45,315 bases of DNA from contig JAMPGH010000001.1 of the NCBI GenBank assembly GCA_023664045.1, forward strand, positions 793,072-838,386, in the 5' to 3' direction. This stretch comes from Alistipes senegalensis. GTDB taxonomy: Bacteria; Bacteroidota; Bacteroidia; Bacteroidales; Rikenellaceae. Positions within the stretch are counted from its first letter, which is position 1. The number at the start of each line of letters is the position of its first letter. The translations under genes were made by a program, and so were the position numbers. Below, piece by piece: positions 23,431 to 32,546 of the stretch. The notes beneath the pieces are model-generated. The model had not been told where the DNA came from. It did not search any database and was given only the letters and a program-made list of their open reading frames with translations.

Positions 23431-24324
23431 TTAGAACGACATGGGGGCTTTGATCGCGGGCCACGGATCGTAGCTTTCGAGGGTGAAGTCGCCGTACCGG
23501 AAGTCGAAGATCGACTTCACGTCGGGATTGAGCCGCATGCGGGGCAGAGGGCGCGGCGTGCGTGCGAGTTGCTCTGCAGCCTGCTCCAGGTGGTCGAGAT
23601 AGAGGTGCGTGTCGCCCAAAGTGTGGATGAACTCGCCGGGCTGCAAGCCGCATACCTGCGCCATCATCATCGTGAGCAGGGCGTAGGAGGCGATGTTGAA
23701 CGGTACGCCGAGGAACGTGTCGGCGCTTCGCTGGTAGAGCTGGCACGAGAGTTTTCCGTCGGCGACGTAGAATTGGAACAGCACATGGCAGGGCGGCAGC
23801 GCCATATCCTCCACCTCGGCGACGTTCCATGCCGATACGATGATCCGGCGCGATTCGGGATTGCGGCGGATCAGCTCCGCGGCCTGCGCGATCTGGTCGA
23901 TCGTTCCGCCGTCGGGGCGCGGCCACGAACGCCATTGGTAGCCGTACACGTGATTCAGGTCGCCGTAGCGGTATCCCTCGATCGGGGAGGCATTGCCGGC
24001 CGAAGCCAGAAACGTTTCCCGCTCCAGCGGCTGCAGGCCGCGGGCGGCGCACAGTTCGCCGTAGTAGCGGTAGGCGTCGTTGTCCCAGATATGCACGCCG
24101 TTTTCGACCAAGTAGGCGATGTTGGTGTCGCCTTGCAGGAACCACAGCAACTCGTGGATCACTCCCTTGAGGAAGACTTTTTTGGTGGTCAGTAGCGGAA
24201 ATCCCTTCGCGAGGTCGAAGCGCATCTGGTGGCCGAAGACGCTTTTCGTGCCCGTGCCCGTGCGGTCGCCCCGCACGACGCCTTCGGATCGGATGCGGCG
24301 CAGCAGATCGAGATACTGTTTCAT
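23431..24324 (-). CDS. thyA: Thymidylate synthase
   Basis: The enzyme (297 residues) methylates dUMP to dTMP using methylenetetrahydrofolate. The catalytic cysteine is Cys179 in ALPPCH. The dUMP-binding RRIIVSAWN (159-167) and [18 protein letters not shown] (198-215) and the folate-binding C-terminus ending in Val-free KAPMSF are visible. A small insertion after position 88 (about 91-115) is common in this branch. Its ATG overlaps the lpxH stop (ATGA), showing translational coupling, and folA follows closely. Upstream in-frame sequence belongs to the lpxH region in another frame and is not coding. Confidence 0.96.
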   Translation of the reverse strand: MKQYLDLLRRIRSEGVVRGDRTGTGTKSVFGHQMRFDLAKGFPLLTTKKVFLKGVIHELLWFLQGDTNIAYLVENGVHIWDNDAYRYYGELCAARGLQPLERETFLASAGNASPIEGYRYGDLNHVYGYQWRSWPRPDGGTIDQIAQAAELIRRNPESRRIIVSAWNVAEVEDMALPPCHVLFQFYVADGKLSCQLYQRSADTFLGVPFNIASYALLTMMMAQVCGLQPGEFIHTLGDTHLYLDHLEQAAEQLARTPRPLPRMRLNPDVKSIFDFRYGDFTLESYDPWPAIKAPMSF

Positions 24325-25073
24325 GACACGAATTTTTTGAGAGTCAGTTCGCCCGCCTCGTCGAGGACGGCATAGGTCGGGTTCTCCTCCCAGCAGCCCA
24401 GATGGACGGTGTGCAACCCTGCCTCCCGGTAGTCGCGGGCGAAGTGCATGTGCCCGAAAAGAAAGTGGTCGATGGGCGGGTCGGGATGCGCGGCGGCATA
24501 GTTGCGGGCGTATTCGATCAGCGGCTCGGTCATCGATGCGTCGGGTGCACCTTCTGTGCGGTGCGACTTTCGCGAGCGGCCGCTCCACCAGCGGCCGAAA
24601 CGCATGGCCAGATCGGGATGCAGACCCCATGAAAAGAGCCGTCGCAGGATCCGCGAGCGGAAAATGCGGTTGAGGAGTTTGAGCATCGGTTGTCCGTCGA
24701 TCTGCATGTTGTCGCCGTGGGCGATGAAGATGCGCCGGCCGCCGATCGTTTCGACGCGGGGTGCCGCAGCGATTTCGATGCCGCATTCGCGCGTGAAGTA
24801 ATCGCCGGTCCACATGTCGTGGTTGCCCGGAAAGAAAATCACCCGGATGCCCCGGTCGGTCAGTTCGGCCAGCTTGCCCAGTACTCTTACGAATCCCGCG
24901 GGTACTACCCGGCGGTATTCGAACCAGAAATCGAAGATGTCGCCGACCAGATAGATCGCATCGGCATCCTGCGCCGCGGCGTCGAGCCACGCCGCGAATC
25001 GGCGTTCGACGAGGCGGGCTGTCGCCGCATCGCCGCCGCCGAGATGGACGTCGGATGCGAAGTAAACGGGCAT
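24321..25073 (-). CDS. lpxH: UDP-2,3-diacylglucosamine diphosphatase
   Basis: The protein has 250 residues and is a calcineurin-type metallophosphoesterase. It cleaves UDP-2,3-diacylglucosamine to lipid X at the inner membrane during lipid A synthesis. Metal ligands appear in the proper order: Asp8 and His10 in SDVHLGG, Asp45 in GDIFDFW, Asn84-His85 in GNHDMW, His119 in AHGDN and the GHMH motif near 210-213. It starts eight bases after the TlpA-fold lipoprotein stop and is coupled to thyA by an ATGA overlap. Other calcineurin-type phosphatases are possible, but FDFWFEYRR is strongly LpxH-like. Confidence 0.9.
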   Translation of the reverse strand: MPVYFASDVHLGGGDAATARLVERRFAAWLDAAAQDADAIYLVGDIFDFWFEYRRVVPAGFVRVLGKLAELTDRGIRVIFFPGNHDMWTGDYFTRECGIEIAAAPRVETIGGRRIFIAHGDNMQIDGQPMLKLLNRIFRSRILRRLFSWGLHPDLAMRFGRWWSGRSRKSHRTEGAPDASMTEPLIEYARNYAAAHPDPPIDHFLFGHMHFARDYREAGLHTVHLGCWEENPTYAVLDEAGELTLKKFVS

Positions 25074-25080
25074 GGGGCTT

Positions 25081-26223
25081 CTACTTCGTCAGGACATCGA
25101 GTTTCTGTTCGAGGCTCTTGCCGTAGATGTCTTTGGCCACGATCGACCCCTCCTTGTCGATCAGGAAGTTGGCGGGGAGTTTGCGGATGTTGTACATGCC
25201 TACGGCCGGCGAGGTGCGTCCGCGCAGGTCGCTGACCGAAATCCACGGCAGCTGCTGCTCCTGCACGGTGGTGATCCAGAGTGCTTTCGACGTATCGAGC
25301 GCCACTTGATAGACTTCGAACGAGGTAGGAGAGTCCGCGTATTTGCGGTAGATCTCTTTCAGCTCGGCGTTGAGCGTGTTGCTGTTGCCCGCTTCGGCCG
25401 ACCAGAAGTCCAGCAGGACGACCTTGCCCATGAGCGACGACAGGCGGATCTTCTTGCCGTAGATGTCGCTGAGCTCCAGATCGGGATATCCCGTTTCGGA
25501 GACCTGCGACGTGAGGCTGATGCGGGCGTCCATGCGGGCGATCTCGCCTAAGAGCGGTTGCAGGTAGGGCGACTCGGGGTAGCGCTTCTCGATGGCCTCG
25601 GCCACCGTGCGGAAGTAGACCACGTCGCTGTCGCCGTTGAAGAGGTAGGCATCGCCCGGCAGCCGCTGGTAGAGCGCATAGACGGCGGCCAGCGACGACT
25701 TGTTCTCGATGATGAATCGCAGCTGCTCGCGGCGGATGCGGAAGTATTCGGCTGTGTACTCCTTGCCCAGCGCCTTGCGCTCTTCTTCCGTAAGGCCGGT
25801 TCGGGCGAACTGCGACGCGATCTCGTCGAGTTTCTGTGCTCCGGCGACGTATGCCTGATAGAAACGGCGCAGCAGCTCCGACTCTTCGGAGCCTCCGACC
25901 GTATAGTTCCGCACGACGCTGCCCACGGCATCCACCGCGATGCGATCGCCGCCGCCGATCAGCAGCGGAATCCGCTGGCCGTTATATATAAGGTTATAGA
26001 GCGTAGGCGTGGGTGCCACGTCGGTGAGCCGGAACCGATAGCCGCCCTCTTTGTCCAGTACGGCGGAGTCGATGAGGACGGAGGCCAGCGGCGAAACCTG
26101 CTCTAAATAGACGTTGCCGGCTTCGTTGCCGGCGAGGCGGCCCGAAACGGTCGCTTTCGAGGAGCGGCAGCCGCTCAGAAGAAAAGCTGCGCCGAGGAGC
26201 GCGCAGAGCGTAACTCTTTTCAT
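25081..26223 (-). CDS. TlpA-fold lipoprotein (DUF4369 type) lacking the CxxC motif
   Basis: The protein has 380 residues from the ATG at 26223, chosen because upstream in-frame ATGs lie at or before the promoter. A lipoprotein signal ends in LLSGC (Cys19). Residues about 25-125 resemble DUF4369, a beta-rich domain that often precedes thioredoxin folds in Bacteroidetes. A helical middle (125-230) and a C-terminal thioredoxin-like domain (about 250-380) follow, with VVLLDFWSAEAGNSN and LPANFLIDKEG. In the usual TlpA/ResA sequence the FW is followed by a CxxC; here that segment has no cysteine, so it cannot act as a dithiol oxidoreductase. A binding or structural role is possible. It probably faces the periplasm. 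Confidence 0.82.
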   Translation of the reverse strand: MKRVTLCALLGAAFLLSGCRSSKATVSGRLAGNEAGNVYLEQVSPLASVLIDSAVLDKEGGYRFRLTDVAPTPTLYNLIYNGQRIPLLIGGGDRIAVDAVGSVVRNYTVGGSEESELLRRFYQAYVAGAQKLDEIASQFARTGLTEEERKALGKEYTAEYFRIRREQLRFIIENKSSLAAVYALYQRLPGDAYLFNGDSDVVYFRTVAEAIEKRYPESPYLQPLLGEIARMDARISLTSQVSETGYPDLELSDIYGKKIRLSSLMGKVVLLDFWSAEAGNSNTLNAELKEIYRKYADSPTSFEVYQVALDTSKALWITTVQEQQLPWISVSDLRGRTSPAVGMYNIRKLPANFLIDKEGSIVAKDIYGKSLEQKLDVLTK

Positions 26224-26252
26224 ATGGATGGGTTTTCGCATGATCCGAAATT

Positions 26253-26283
26253 CAAATATACGGAAATCCGCGACAGAAAACAA
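26253..26283 (-). promoter_or_regulatory. Promoter of the TlpA-fold/lpxH/thyA/folA stretch
   Basis: TTG (26283-26281), a 20-base spacer and TATATTTG (26260-26253) on the minus strand, starting just after the DUF4290 stop. Confidence 0.72.
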
Positions 26284-26285
26284 CT

Positions 26286-26975
26286 TTATTTTTGGGAATT
26301 GCGGTGGGCGCCGCCGTTTTTCTGGAAATTGCGGTTTCCGTGCTGCTGGCCGCGATTGCGCTGGGCGCGCTGTTGTTGGCGTTGCTGGCCCCCTTTTTGG
26401 GGACGTGCCGAAAAGTGCTGTTTGTAGTCGCTTCGGAGATTATTCAGGGCCGTTTCGTCGACTTGGACGACACCTCCGGACATCTGTTTGATGTCCTTTA
26501 TGATCACTTCGTTGTTGGGGTGTTCCTGATTGTATTCGTAACTCTTGGTGCGCATGTAGCGGGCCAGGTTGTCGACCGTATGCGCCACGACCTGCGGATT
26601 CGTTTCGTCGGCCAGCCTGCGCAGCATCTGTCCTACGTATTTGCCGTAATGTTTGTGGGTGAGGCGGCTCTGCGTGTAGGGCATGCGGCGGGGCGCTGCG
26701 GTGAGTTCCTGTCGCGACGGCTGCGGGTAGGGAGAGTCCACATCCAGCTGGAAATCAGACATGATGAACATGTGGTCCCAGAGCTTGTGGGTGTAGTCCG
26801 CCGTGTCGCGCAGCAGCGGGAAGAGGTTGCCCATCACGGCGATGACGGCCCTTGCCTGCCGGTTGCGTTCGTTGCGGTCTTCGATCAGCGAGAGCGAGTC
26901 GATCATCTCCTGAATATGGCGCCCGTATTCGGGCAGATACAATTTGCGTCGTGTGTAATTGTAGTTTTTTTTCAT
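26286..26975 (-). CDS. DUF4290-family protein with Gln/Arg/Asn-rich tail
   Basis: The protein has 229 residues and matches the Bacteroidetes DUF4290 family: a globular part (1-180) beginning MKKNYNYTRRKLYLPEYGRHIQ, with a DFQLDVDSPYP segment and NNEVIIKDIKQMSGG. A low-complexity tail (about 190-229) rich in Gln, Arg, Gly, His and Asn follows, of the kind that often binds RNA or is disordered. The family's function is unknown. No membrane or signal segment is present. The start is the ATG at the beginning of the family-like sequence. No TAnnTTTG box is visible in the upstream GC-rich gap. The next gene downstream has its own promoter. Confidence 0.88.
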   Translation of the reverse strand: MKKNYNYTRRKLYLPEYGRHIQEMIDSLSLIEDRNERNRQARAVIAVMGNLFPLLRDTADYTHKLWDHMFIMSDFQLDVDSPYPQPSRQELTAAPRRMPYTQSRLTHKHYGKYVGQMLRRLADETNPQVVAHTVDNLARYMRTKSYEYNQEHPNNEVIIKDIKQMSGGVVQVDETALNNLRSDYKQHFSARPQKGGQQRQQQRAQRNRGQQHGNRNFQKNGGAHRNSQK

Positions 26976-27100
26976 GGTCGTCGTTGCGGCCGCGGCCGCT
27001 GTTTCTCCCGGTCCGGCGGAGTGTCCGGCCGGGCTTTCGTCGTAGTGCGATTCGGAATCTTTTTCCGGCTTTTTTTCTGCGGGCCGGAATCCGCCCGGAA

Positions 27101-27132
27101 TTGGTTTTACGCGGCGGAAAGCCCTAACTTTG
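27101..27132 (+). promoter_or_regulatory. Promoter upstream of the sigma-54 activator gene
   Basis: TTG at 27101-27103, a 21-base spacer and TAACTTTG at 27125-27132. It implies a leader of about 130 bases. The gap 26976-27271 shows no gene of its own. Confidence 0.5.
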
Positions 27133-27271
27133 GGTCGGAAGCGGGGCCGAGCGATGCGGTCCGTCGCTTCTGCGAATGCCGTCTTGGCGGAGGTGTCCGC
27201 GCCGGAGATGTCCCTTGCGGGACCGGATCCGGCATCGGCAAAAGTAGGTAAAATTTCAGAAAAAACAAGTT

Positions 27272-28398
<1,127 letters not shown>

Positions 28399-28402
<4 letters not shown>

Positions 28403-29049
28403 AGCAGCGCAAGAAGTTCTTCGGCCCGGTCGACGATCCTGTCGGCTCGGGCCTGCTCCAGTTCGCTGCGGCTGCGGAATCCCCACGAAACGCCCGCCGA
28501 GCGTACGCCGGCCGCCCGGGCGGTTTCGATGTCGATGCCCGAATCGCCGACGTAGAGAATCTTTTCGCGTGCGACGCCCGTTCGCCGGATGATCTCTTCG
28601 ACGACCGCCGGGTCGGGCTTGAGAGGCACTCCGTCGCGTTGCCCGAATATCGGATCGAACGGAATGTCCGGGAAGAAAAGCCGCACGAGTTTTTCGGTTC
28701 CGGTCTGAAACTTGTTGGAGGCCACGGCTACCCGTACGCCCCGACGCACGAGCTCGGCCAGCAGTTCCGGAATCCCCTCGTACGCGCGCGTATGGGCGTC
28801 GATATGCTCCGTATAGTAGCGTACGAAATCGGCCCGCATGAGAGCCGCGTTTTCGGGTGTGCGCAACGGCTCGGGCAGTGCCCGTTCCACCAAGCGCATG
28901 ATGCCGTTGCCCACGAATCCGCAATATTCCTCGTAGGAGTGTTGGGGGAGTCCGCGCAGCGCCAGTGCCGCGTTGCAGGCGACGGCCAGATCGCCGATCG
29001 TGTCGAGCAGCGTGCCGTCGAGATCGAAAATCACCAGTTCGGTATTCAT
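28399..29049 (-). CDS. gph: HAD-superfamily phosphatase, phosphoglycolate-phosphatase-like
   Basis: The protein has 216 residues. HAD motif I is FDLDGT (8-13) with two catalytic Asp residues; motif II is VAVASNK; motif III is the Lys of PLKPDP; motif IV is VGDSGIDIETA. The cap between motifs I and II is the small helical type (about 15-85) with the GFVGNGIMRLVERAL segment typical of Gph. It removes phosphate from 2-phosphoglycolate or similar small phosphates in the cytosol. It is translationally coupled to nhaC by an ATGA overlap and converges with the sigma-54 activator gene, overlapping its stop by four bases. The exact substrate is not certain. Confidence 0.88.
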
Positions 29050-30485
29050 GATTTCTTGCGGATATGCCACCCCGCGGCCGCTACGAGGAGCGACATCAGC
29101 GGGCTGACCAGATTGAAGATGCAGTAGGGCATGTAGACGAAGGTCGAGACGCCCAGTACGGTAGCCTGCGTCATGCCGCACGAGTTCCACGGAATGAGTA
29201 CCGAGCAGACCGTGGCCGAATCTTCGACCGAACGGCTCAGCAACCGCGCTTCGAGTCCCCGTCGGGCATAGAGATCGCGGAACAGGCGTCCCGAGAGGAT
29301 GATCGAGATGTATTGGTCGGCGGTGCAAAGGTTGAAGAAGATGCCGGCTCCGACGGTCGAGGCCACGGCCGAGAAGGTGCGGCGTACGATGCGCAGGAAG
29401 ATGCCCGTAAGCGAGCGGAGCATGCCGCTGCCGGTCATCACGCCGCCGAAGCACATGGCGCAGAGGATCAGCCACACGGTGTTGAGCATGCCGGCCATGC
29501 CGCGCGTGGAGACCAGTTCGTTGAGCTGCGGATTGCCCGTATCGAGGGCCGTAGGTCCGAAGCAGGTCATCAGTACGCCCTTGAACCCGGCCAGAAAGTC
29601 GGGTTCTTCGACTCCGGCGACTTCGGCTACCAGAGCAGGTTGTGCCACGAGCATCGCCGCGCAGGCGAAAACCGCGGCTGCGAAGAGGGTTACCAGTGCC
29701 GGGAGCTTGCGGGCGATCAGCACGCCGGTGGCGAGCGGCACCAGCAGCAGCCACGGGGTGATGCGGAACGACGATCGCAGCGCCTCGGCATAGAGCGCTA
29801 CGTGCGTTCCGGGCTGGTGGTCGAGCGAAAGGCCGGCGACGGTGAAGACGACCAGCGCGATGGCCATCGACGGCACGGTCGTGTAGAGCATGTAGCGGAT
29901 GTGGACGAAGACTTCGACGCCGACGGTCGAAGACGCGAGCACCGTGGTGTCGGAGAGCAGCGAGAGTTTGTCGCCGAAGTAGGCGCCCGAAATGATCGCT
30001 CCGGCGATCCACCCTTCGGGAAATCCCATCGCCTCGCCGATGCCCATCAGGGCGACGCCGATGGTGGCGATCGTCGTCCACGAGCTGCCGGTCATCAGCG
30101 ATACGCCGGCGCAGATCAGGCAGGTGGCGACCAGAAAGAACGACGGGTGGAGGATCTTCAGTCCATAATAGATCATCGTGGGAACCACGCCGCTGACCAT
30201 CCACGATCCGGCGATCGCACCGATGAGCAGCAGGATGATGATCGCCGAGGCCGAGGCGCGGATGTTGTCGACGATGGCCTCCTCCAGCACGGCCCACCGG
30301 CAGCGGTAGATTCCGATCGAGAGCATGACGCAGACCGAGGCGGCCGAGAGCAGGGCGATCTGGCTGCCGCCGTCGATGGCTCCGCCGCCGAAGCAGCGGA
30401 TGACGACATAGAGCAACAGCGTAAGTACGGCCAGCGGAATGGCCGAGATCCACGGAGCGGGCGATTTCGGGTTTTCGTTTCTCAT
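29046..30485 (-). CDS. nhaC: NhaC-family Na+/H+ antiporter
   Basis: The protein has 479 residues with about eleven membrane helices. Family features include MTGSSWTTIATIGVALMG and GAIISGAYFGDKLSLLSDTTVLAS, which carry the polar residues of the ion path, and SVLIPWNSCGMTQATVLGV near the C-terminus. NhaC-type carriers exchange Na+ for H+, or in some members charged amino acids or malate/lactate, across the inner membrane. The long upstream open frame is not translated: a promoter box lies at 30511-30518, so the ATG at 30485 is the start. It forms a two-gene operon with the HAD phosphatase. Confidence 0.9.
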   Translation of the reverse strand: MRNENPKSPAPWISAIPLAVLTLLLYVVIRCFGGGAIDGGSQIALLSAASVCVMLSIGIYRCRWAVLEEAIVDNIRASASAIIILLLIGAIAGSWMVSGVVPTMIYYGLKILHPSFFLVATCLICAGVSLMTGSSWTTIATIGVALMGIGEAMGFPEGWIAGAIISGAYFGDKLSLLSDTTVLASSTVGVEVFVHIRYMLYTTVPSMAIALVVFTVAGLSLDHQPGTHVALYAEALRSSFRITPWLLLVPLATGVLIARKLPALVTLFAAAVFACAAMLVAQPALVAEVAGVEEPDFLAGFKGVLMTCFGPTALDTGNPQLNELVSTRGMAGMLNTVWLILCAMCFGGVMTGSGMLRSLTGIFLRIVRRTFSAVASTVGAGIFFNLCTADQYISIILSGRLFRDLYARRGLEARLLSRSVEDSATVCSVLIPWNSCGMTQATVLGVSTFVYMPYCIFNLVSPLMSLLVAAAGWHIRKKS

Positions 30486-30510
30486 GTTGCCTGACTTGAC
30501 TAACCGGAGG

Positions 30511-30518
30511 CAAAGATA
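30511..30518 (-). promoter_or_regulatory. -7 box of the nhaC-gph operon
   Basis: TATCTTTG on the minus strand, 25 bases before the nhaC start. A TTTG lies 15 bases further up, a little close. Confidence 0.55.
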
Positions 30519-30610
30519 GGAATAAGCCGAATACAAAACGAAACTTGTTCGGATTTTGTTGAGGCGAAGTCTCTTCGATGAAGTCGAATTATATAGTTTA
30601 GGCGGGATTG

Positions 30611-30642
30611 AAAAAAGCGACCCGATAATCGGATCGCTTTTT
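30611..30642 (-). terminator. Terminator after the Mn catalase gene
   Basis: AAAAAAGCGA and TCGCTTTTT arms enclose a CCGAT/ATCGG inner stem, giving T runs on both strands. It lies about 80 bases beyond the catalase stop. Confidence 0.75.
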
Positions 30643-30720
30643 CGAGGTCGGCATGATCCTCTGCTCGGATCGCTTGTGTCCGGTCGGTCCGCTAAGCAGG
30701 TCGTGCCGCTTTGCGACAAG

Positions 30721-31713
30721 TTACTCCTGCTCGACCGGTTGACGTCGGGAACGAGCTGCCGGCCCTTTTTTCTTGTTGTCGGCAGAGGAATAAGTGCACC
30801 ACTCCATGTCGTTTTCGGGCGTGGCACGGCGAATTTCGCGACTGCGCTCCTTGCTCAGTTTGCGGTCATCGCTGCGCACGGAGGCTTCGGTCCGCGACGT
30901 GCCCTGAGGTTCGAGTCGGGTAAGTCCGTCGGTTTCCTGCACCTGACGGCAGGGATCTTCGACATAGATCCACTCCTCGTCGAGACCCGTGCTGCGGCCT
31001 TCGTTCCACGGGCCCCGCGCATCGTCGCCCATCGAATGGTTGGAGTAGAGATTGCTGTAACGGGGATCGCTCTGGAGTACGCCCGGCGGGAAGTTGGGAC
31101 GGATGGTGTCGAGCGCCGCCTCGAACTGCTGGAAATGCGCCACTTCGCGCGTGAGCAGGAAGTTGAGCGTGGCCAACACATCCTTGTCGTCGGTGAACTG
31201 CATGAGGTACTCGTAAACGATTTTGGCGCGCGATTCGGCGGCGATGTTCGATCGCAGATCGACCGTCAGGTCGCTGTTGGCATTGACGTAGGAGCCTTGC
31301 CAGGGTACGCCGTTGCTGTCGGTGAGGCGGGGACCGCCGCCCGTGAGCACCCCGAACTGAGGATTGATCGAAAAAGCCGCATGGATGAAGTCGTTTTTCG
31401 AAAAGCCGTTGTCGCCGAAAACCTCATTCTGCTCGGCTGCGTCCTTGAGGTTGCCGTTGACGCCCGCGAGCAGCATTTGGATCGTCGCACCGACGATCTC
31501 CAGATGGCCCAACTCTTCGGTGGCGATGTCCATCAGCAGGTCATATTTGTCGGGATAAGGATTGTGGCAGGCGAACGCCTGTACGAAGTACTGCATGGCA
31601 GCTTTCAATTCGCCGTTGCCGCCGCCGAACTGTTCGAGCAGCAGTCGAGCGAACCGGGGATCGGGCTTCGAAACCCGGGCTTTGAACTGGAGTTCTTTGG
31701 AATGGTAAAACAT
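30721..31713 (-). CDS. Manganese catalase
   Basis: The protein has 330 residues. It is a ferritin-like four-helix bundle holding two Mn ions that break down hydrogen peroxide in the cytosol. The ligands line up with known Mn catalases: Glu35 in GELKAAMQY, Glu67 and His70 in TEELGHLEIV, Glu160 in IAAESRA and His193 in REVAHFQQF. After about residue 280 the tail becomes strongly charged and repetitive in Arg, Ser and Lys, longer than the catalytic core needs. No TAnnTTTG promoter is visible upstream, so control by another sigma factor or a stress regulator is possible. It has its own terminator. Confidence 0.93.
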   Translation of the reverse strand: MFYHSKELQFKARVSKPDPRFARLLLEQFGGGNGELKAAMQYFVQAFACHNPYPDKYDLLMDIATEELGHLEIVGATIQMLLAGVNGNLKDAAEQNEVFGDNGFSKNDFIHAAFSINPQFGVLTGGGPRLTDSNGVPWQGSYVNANSDLTVDLRSNIAAESRAKIVYEYLMQFTDDKDVLATLNFLLTREVAHFQQFEAALDTIRPNFPPGVLQSDPRYSNLYSNHSMGDDARGPWNEGRSTGLDEEWIYVEDPCRQVQETDGLTRLEPQGTSRTEASVRSDDRKLSKERSREIRRATPENDMEWCTYSSADNKKKGPAARSRRQPVEQE

Positions 31714-31937
31714 ACGCTTGTCTTTTTGTTGATTCCTAACGGGCCGTCGCGGATTCCGGGCCGGAGCCTATTCCGAAAAAGACCGTTTTATATTCCGCAG
31801 CGTGCAAAAGCATTGCCAAAAAAGACGGAAATCGCCTCCCGAAAGGGGCACAGCTCTTCCCCGTCCGCAGGCATTCGCAGCTCGGAAATGCGGATACGGA
31901 AATATGACGACAATAAAACAAGGAGTTTCCAAATAAA

Positions 31938-31995
31938 AAAGCGACCGAAAATTTCGGTCGCCTGCGCAGAAACAGTGCGGATAAAGGGACTCGAA
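31938..31995. repeat. 58-base direct repeat, distal copy of the tRNA-Leu 3' end and terminator
   Basis: It is identical over 58 bases to 32156-32213. It contains the last 20 bases of tRNA-Leu, the short spacer and the tRNA terminator hairpin. Beyond it, the rest of the tRNA is missing. The wider gap 31714-32193 has no gene. It holds this copy, a GCCGAATC/GATTCGGC inverted repeat (32009-32016 and 32040-32047) and the hairpin at 32101-32155. Confidence 0.9.
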
Positions 31996-32100
31996 AGGCG
32001 GAGCCTTCGCCGAATCACCATTGAAAATAATACACGATCGATTCGGCAACCCCCGGCCCATTTTCATTTATCGCATATGCGCAGGTCGCCGACAGGCGGT

Positions 32101-32155
32101 TTTTCAGCCCGGAGGTTCGCAAGTTTCATTTGCAAGAACTTCCGGGTTGAAAAAC
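32101..32155. terminator. Long bidirectional hairpin between the direct repeats
   Basis: The arms TTTTTCA-CCCGGA-GTTC and its complement pair over about 22-25 positions with G-U steps, leaving a small loop near 32126. T runs occur at both outer ends, so it can terminate transcription from either side. Confidence 0.7.
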
Positions 32156-32213
32156 AAAGCGACCGAAAATTTCGGTCGCCTGCGCAGAAACAGTGCGGAT
32201 AAAGGGACTCGAA
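32156..32213. repeat. 58-base direct repeat, proximal copy overlapping tRNA-Leu
   Basis: It pairs with 31938-31995, 218 bases away. This copy includes the functional tRNA 3' end (from 32194) and its terminator stem (32159-32179). Its T run is broken by a G, unlike the distal copy. Confidence 0.9.
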
Positions 32214-32275
32214 CCCCCACGCCGTAAGGCATCAGATCCTAAGTCTGACGTGGCTACCAATTACACCATATCCGC
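32194..32275 (-). tRNA. tRNA-Leu (TAG anticodon)
   Basis: An 82-base tRNA with a class II variable arm (TGCCTTACGGCGT). The acceptor stem GCGGATA/TATCCGC is perfect, the anticodon stem is TCAGA/TCTGA, the loop CTTAGGA gives anticodon TAG, and the T-loop is TTCGAGT. The CCA end is not encoded, since CTG follows A73, so Cca must add it. The promoter is at 32285-32315. Confidence 0.92.
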
Positions 32276-32284
32276 ATCCGAGGA

Positions 32285-32315
32285 CAAAGATAGGACAAAA
32301 AAACGCAAATCCCAA
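32285..32315 (-). promoter_or_regulatory. Promoter of tRNA-Leu
   Basis: TTG (32315-32313), a 20-base spacer and TATCTTTG (32292-32285) on the minus strand. Confidence 0.72.
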
Positions 32316-32347
32316 CCCCGATCGTACGGAATATCCGGTTTTTTGCT

Positions 32348-32355
32348 TATTTTTG
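32348..32355 (+). promoter_or_regulatory. -7 box upstream of the coiled-coil membrane protein operon
   Basis: TATTTTTG on the plus strand. It implies a leader of about 185 bases before the ATG at 32547, unless translation starts earlier. The -33 element is unclear. Confidence 0.45.
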
Positions 32356-32546
32356 CAAGGATAAACTTTTGCGGGCAAGCACGTCTCCGTGCGGAAATTC
32401 CGGAATCGGCCCCCGATTTGCGGGGCGGAAGAGCAGGTGCGACACGACATCGGCAATCCATGAACGGGCCGGCGATCGGAGGTGCTGCCGCGAAAAAGGA
32501 TTCGACATTAGAAATTCAAGAAAAACAGTATTCAATACAAGCGATC

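Noticed and set aside
29064-30494. A 476-codon plus-strand frame opposite nhaC
   Set aside because: The translation is almost all charged residues (Asp, Arg, Glu, His), typical of an antisense frame to membrane helices.
31990-32080. A second, intact tRNA next to tRNA-Leu
   Set aside because: Only the 3' end matches; there is no pairing 5' acceptor strand or anticodon arm, so it is a fragment copy.
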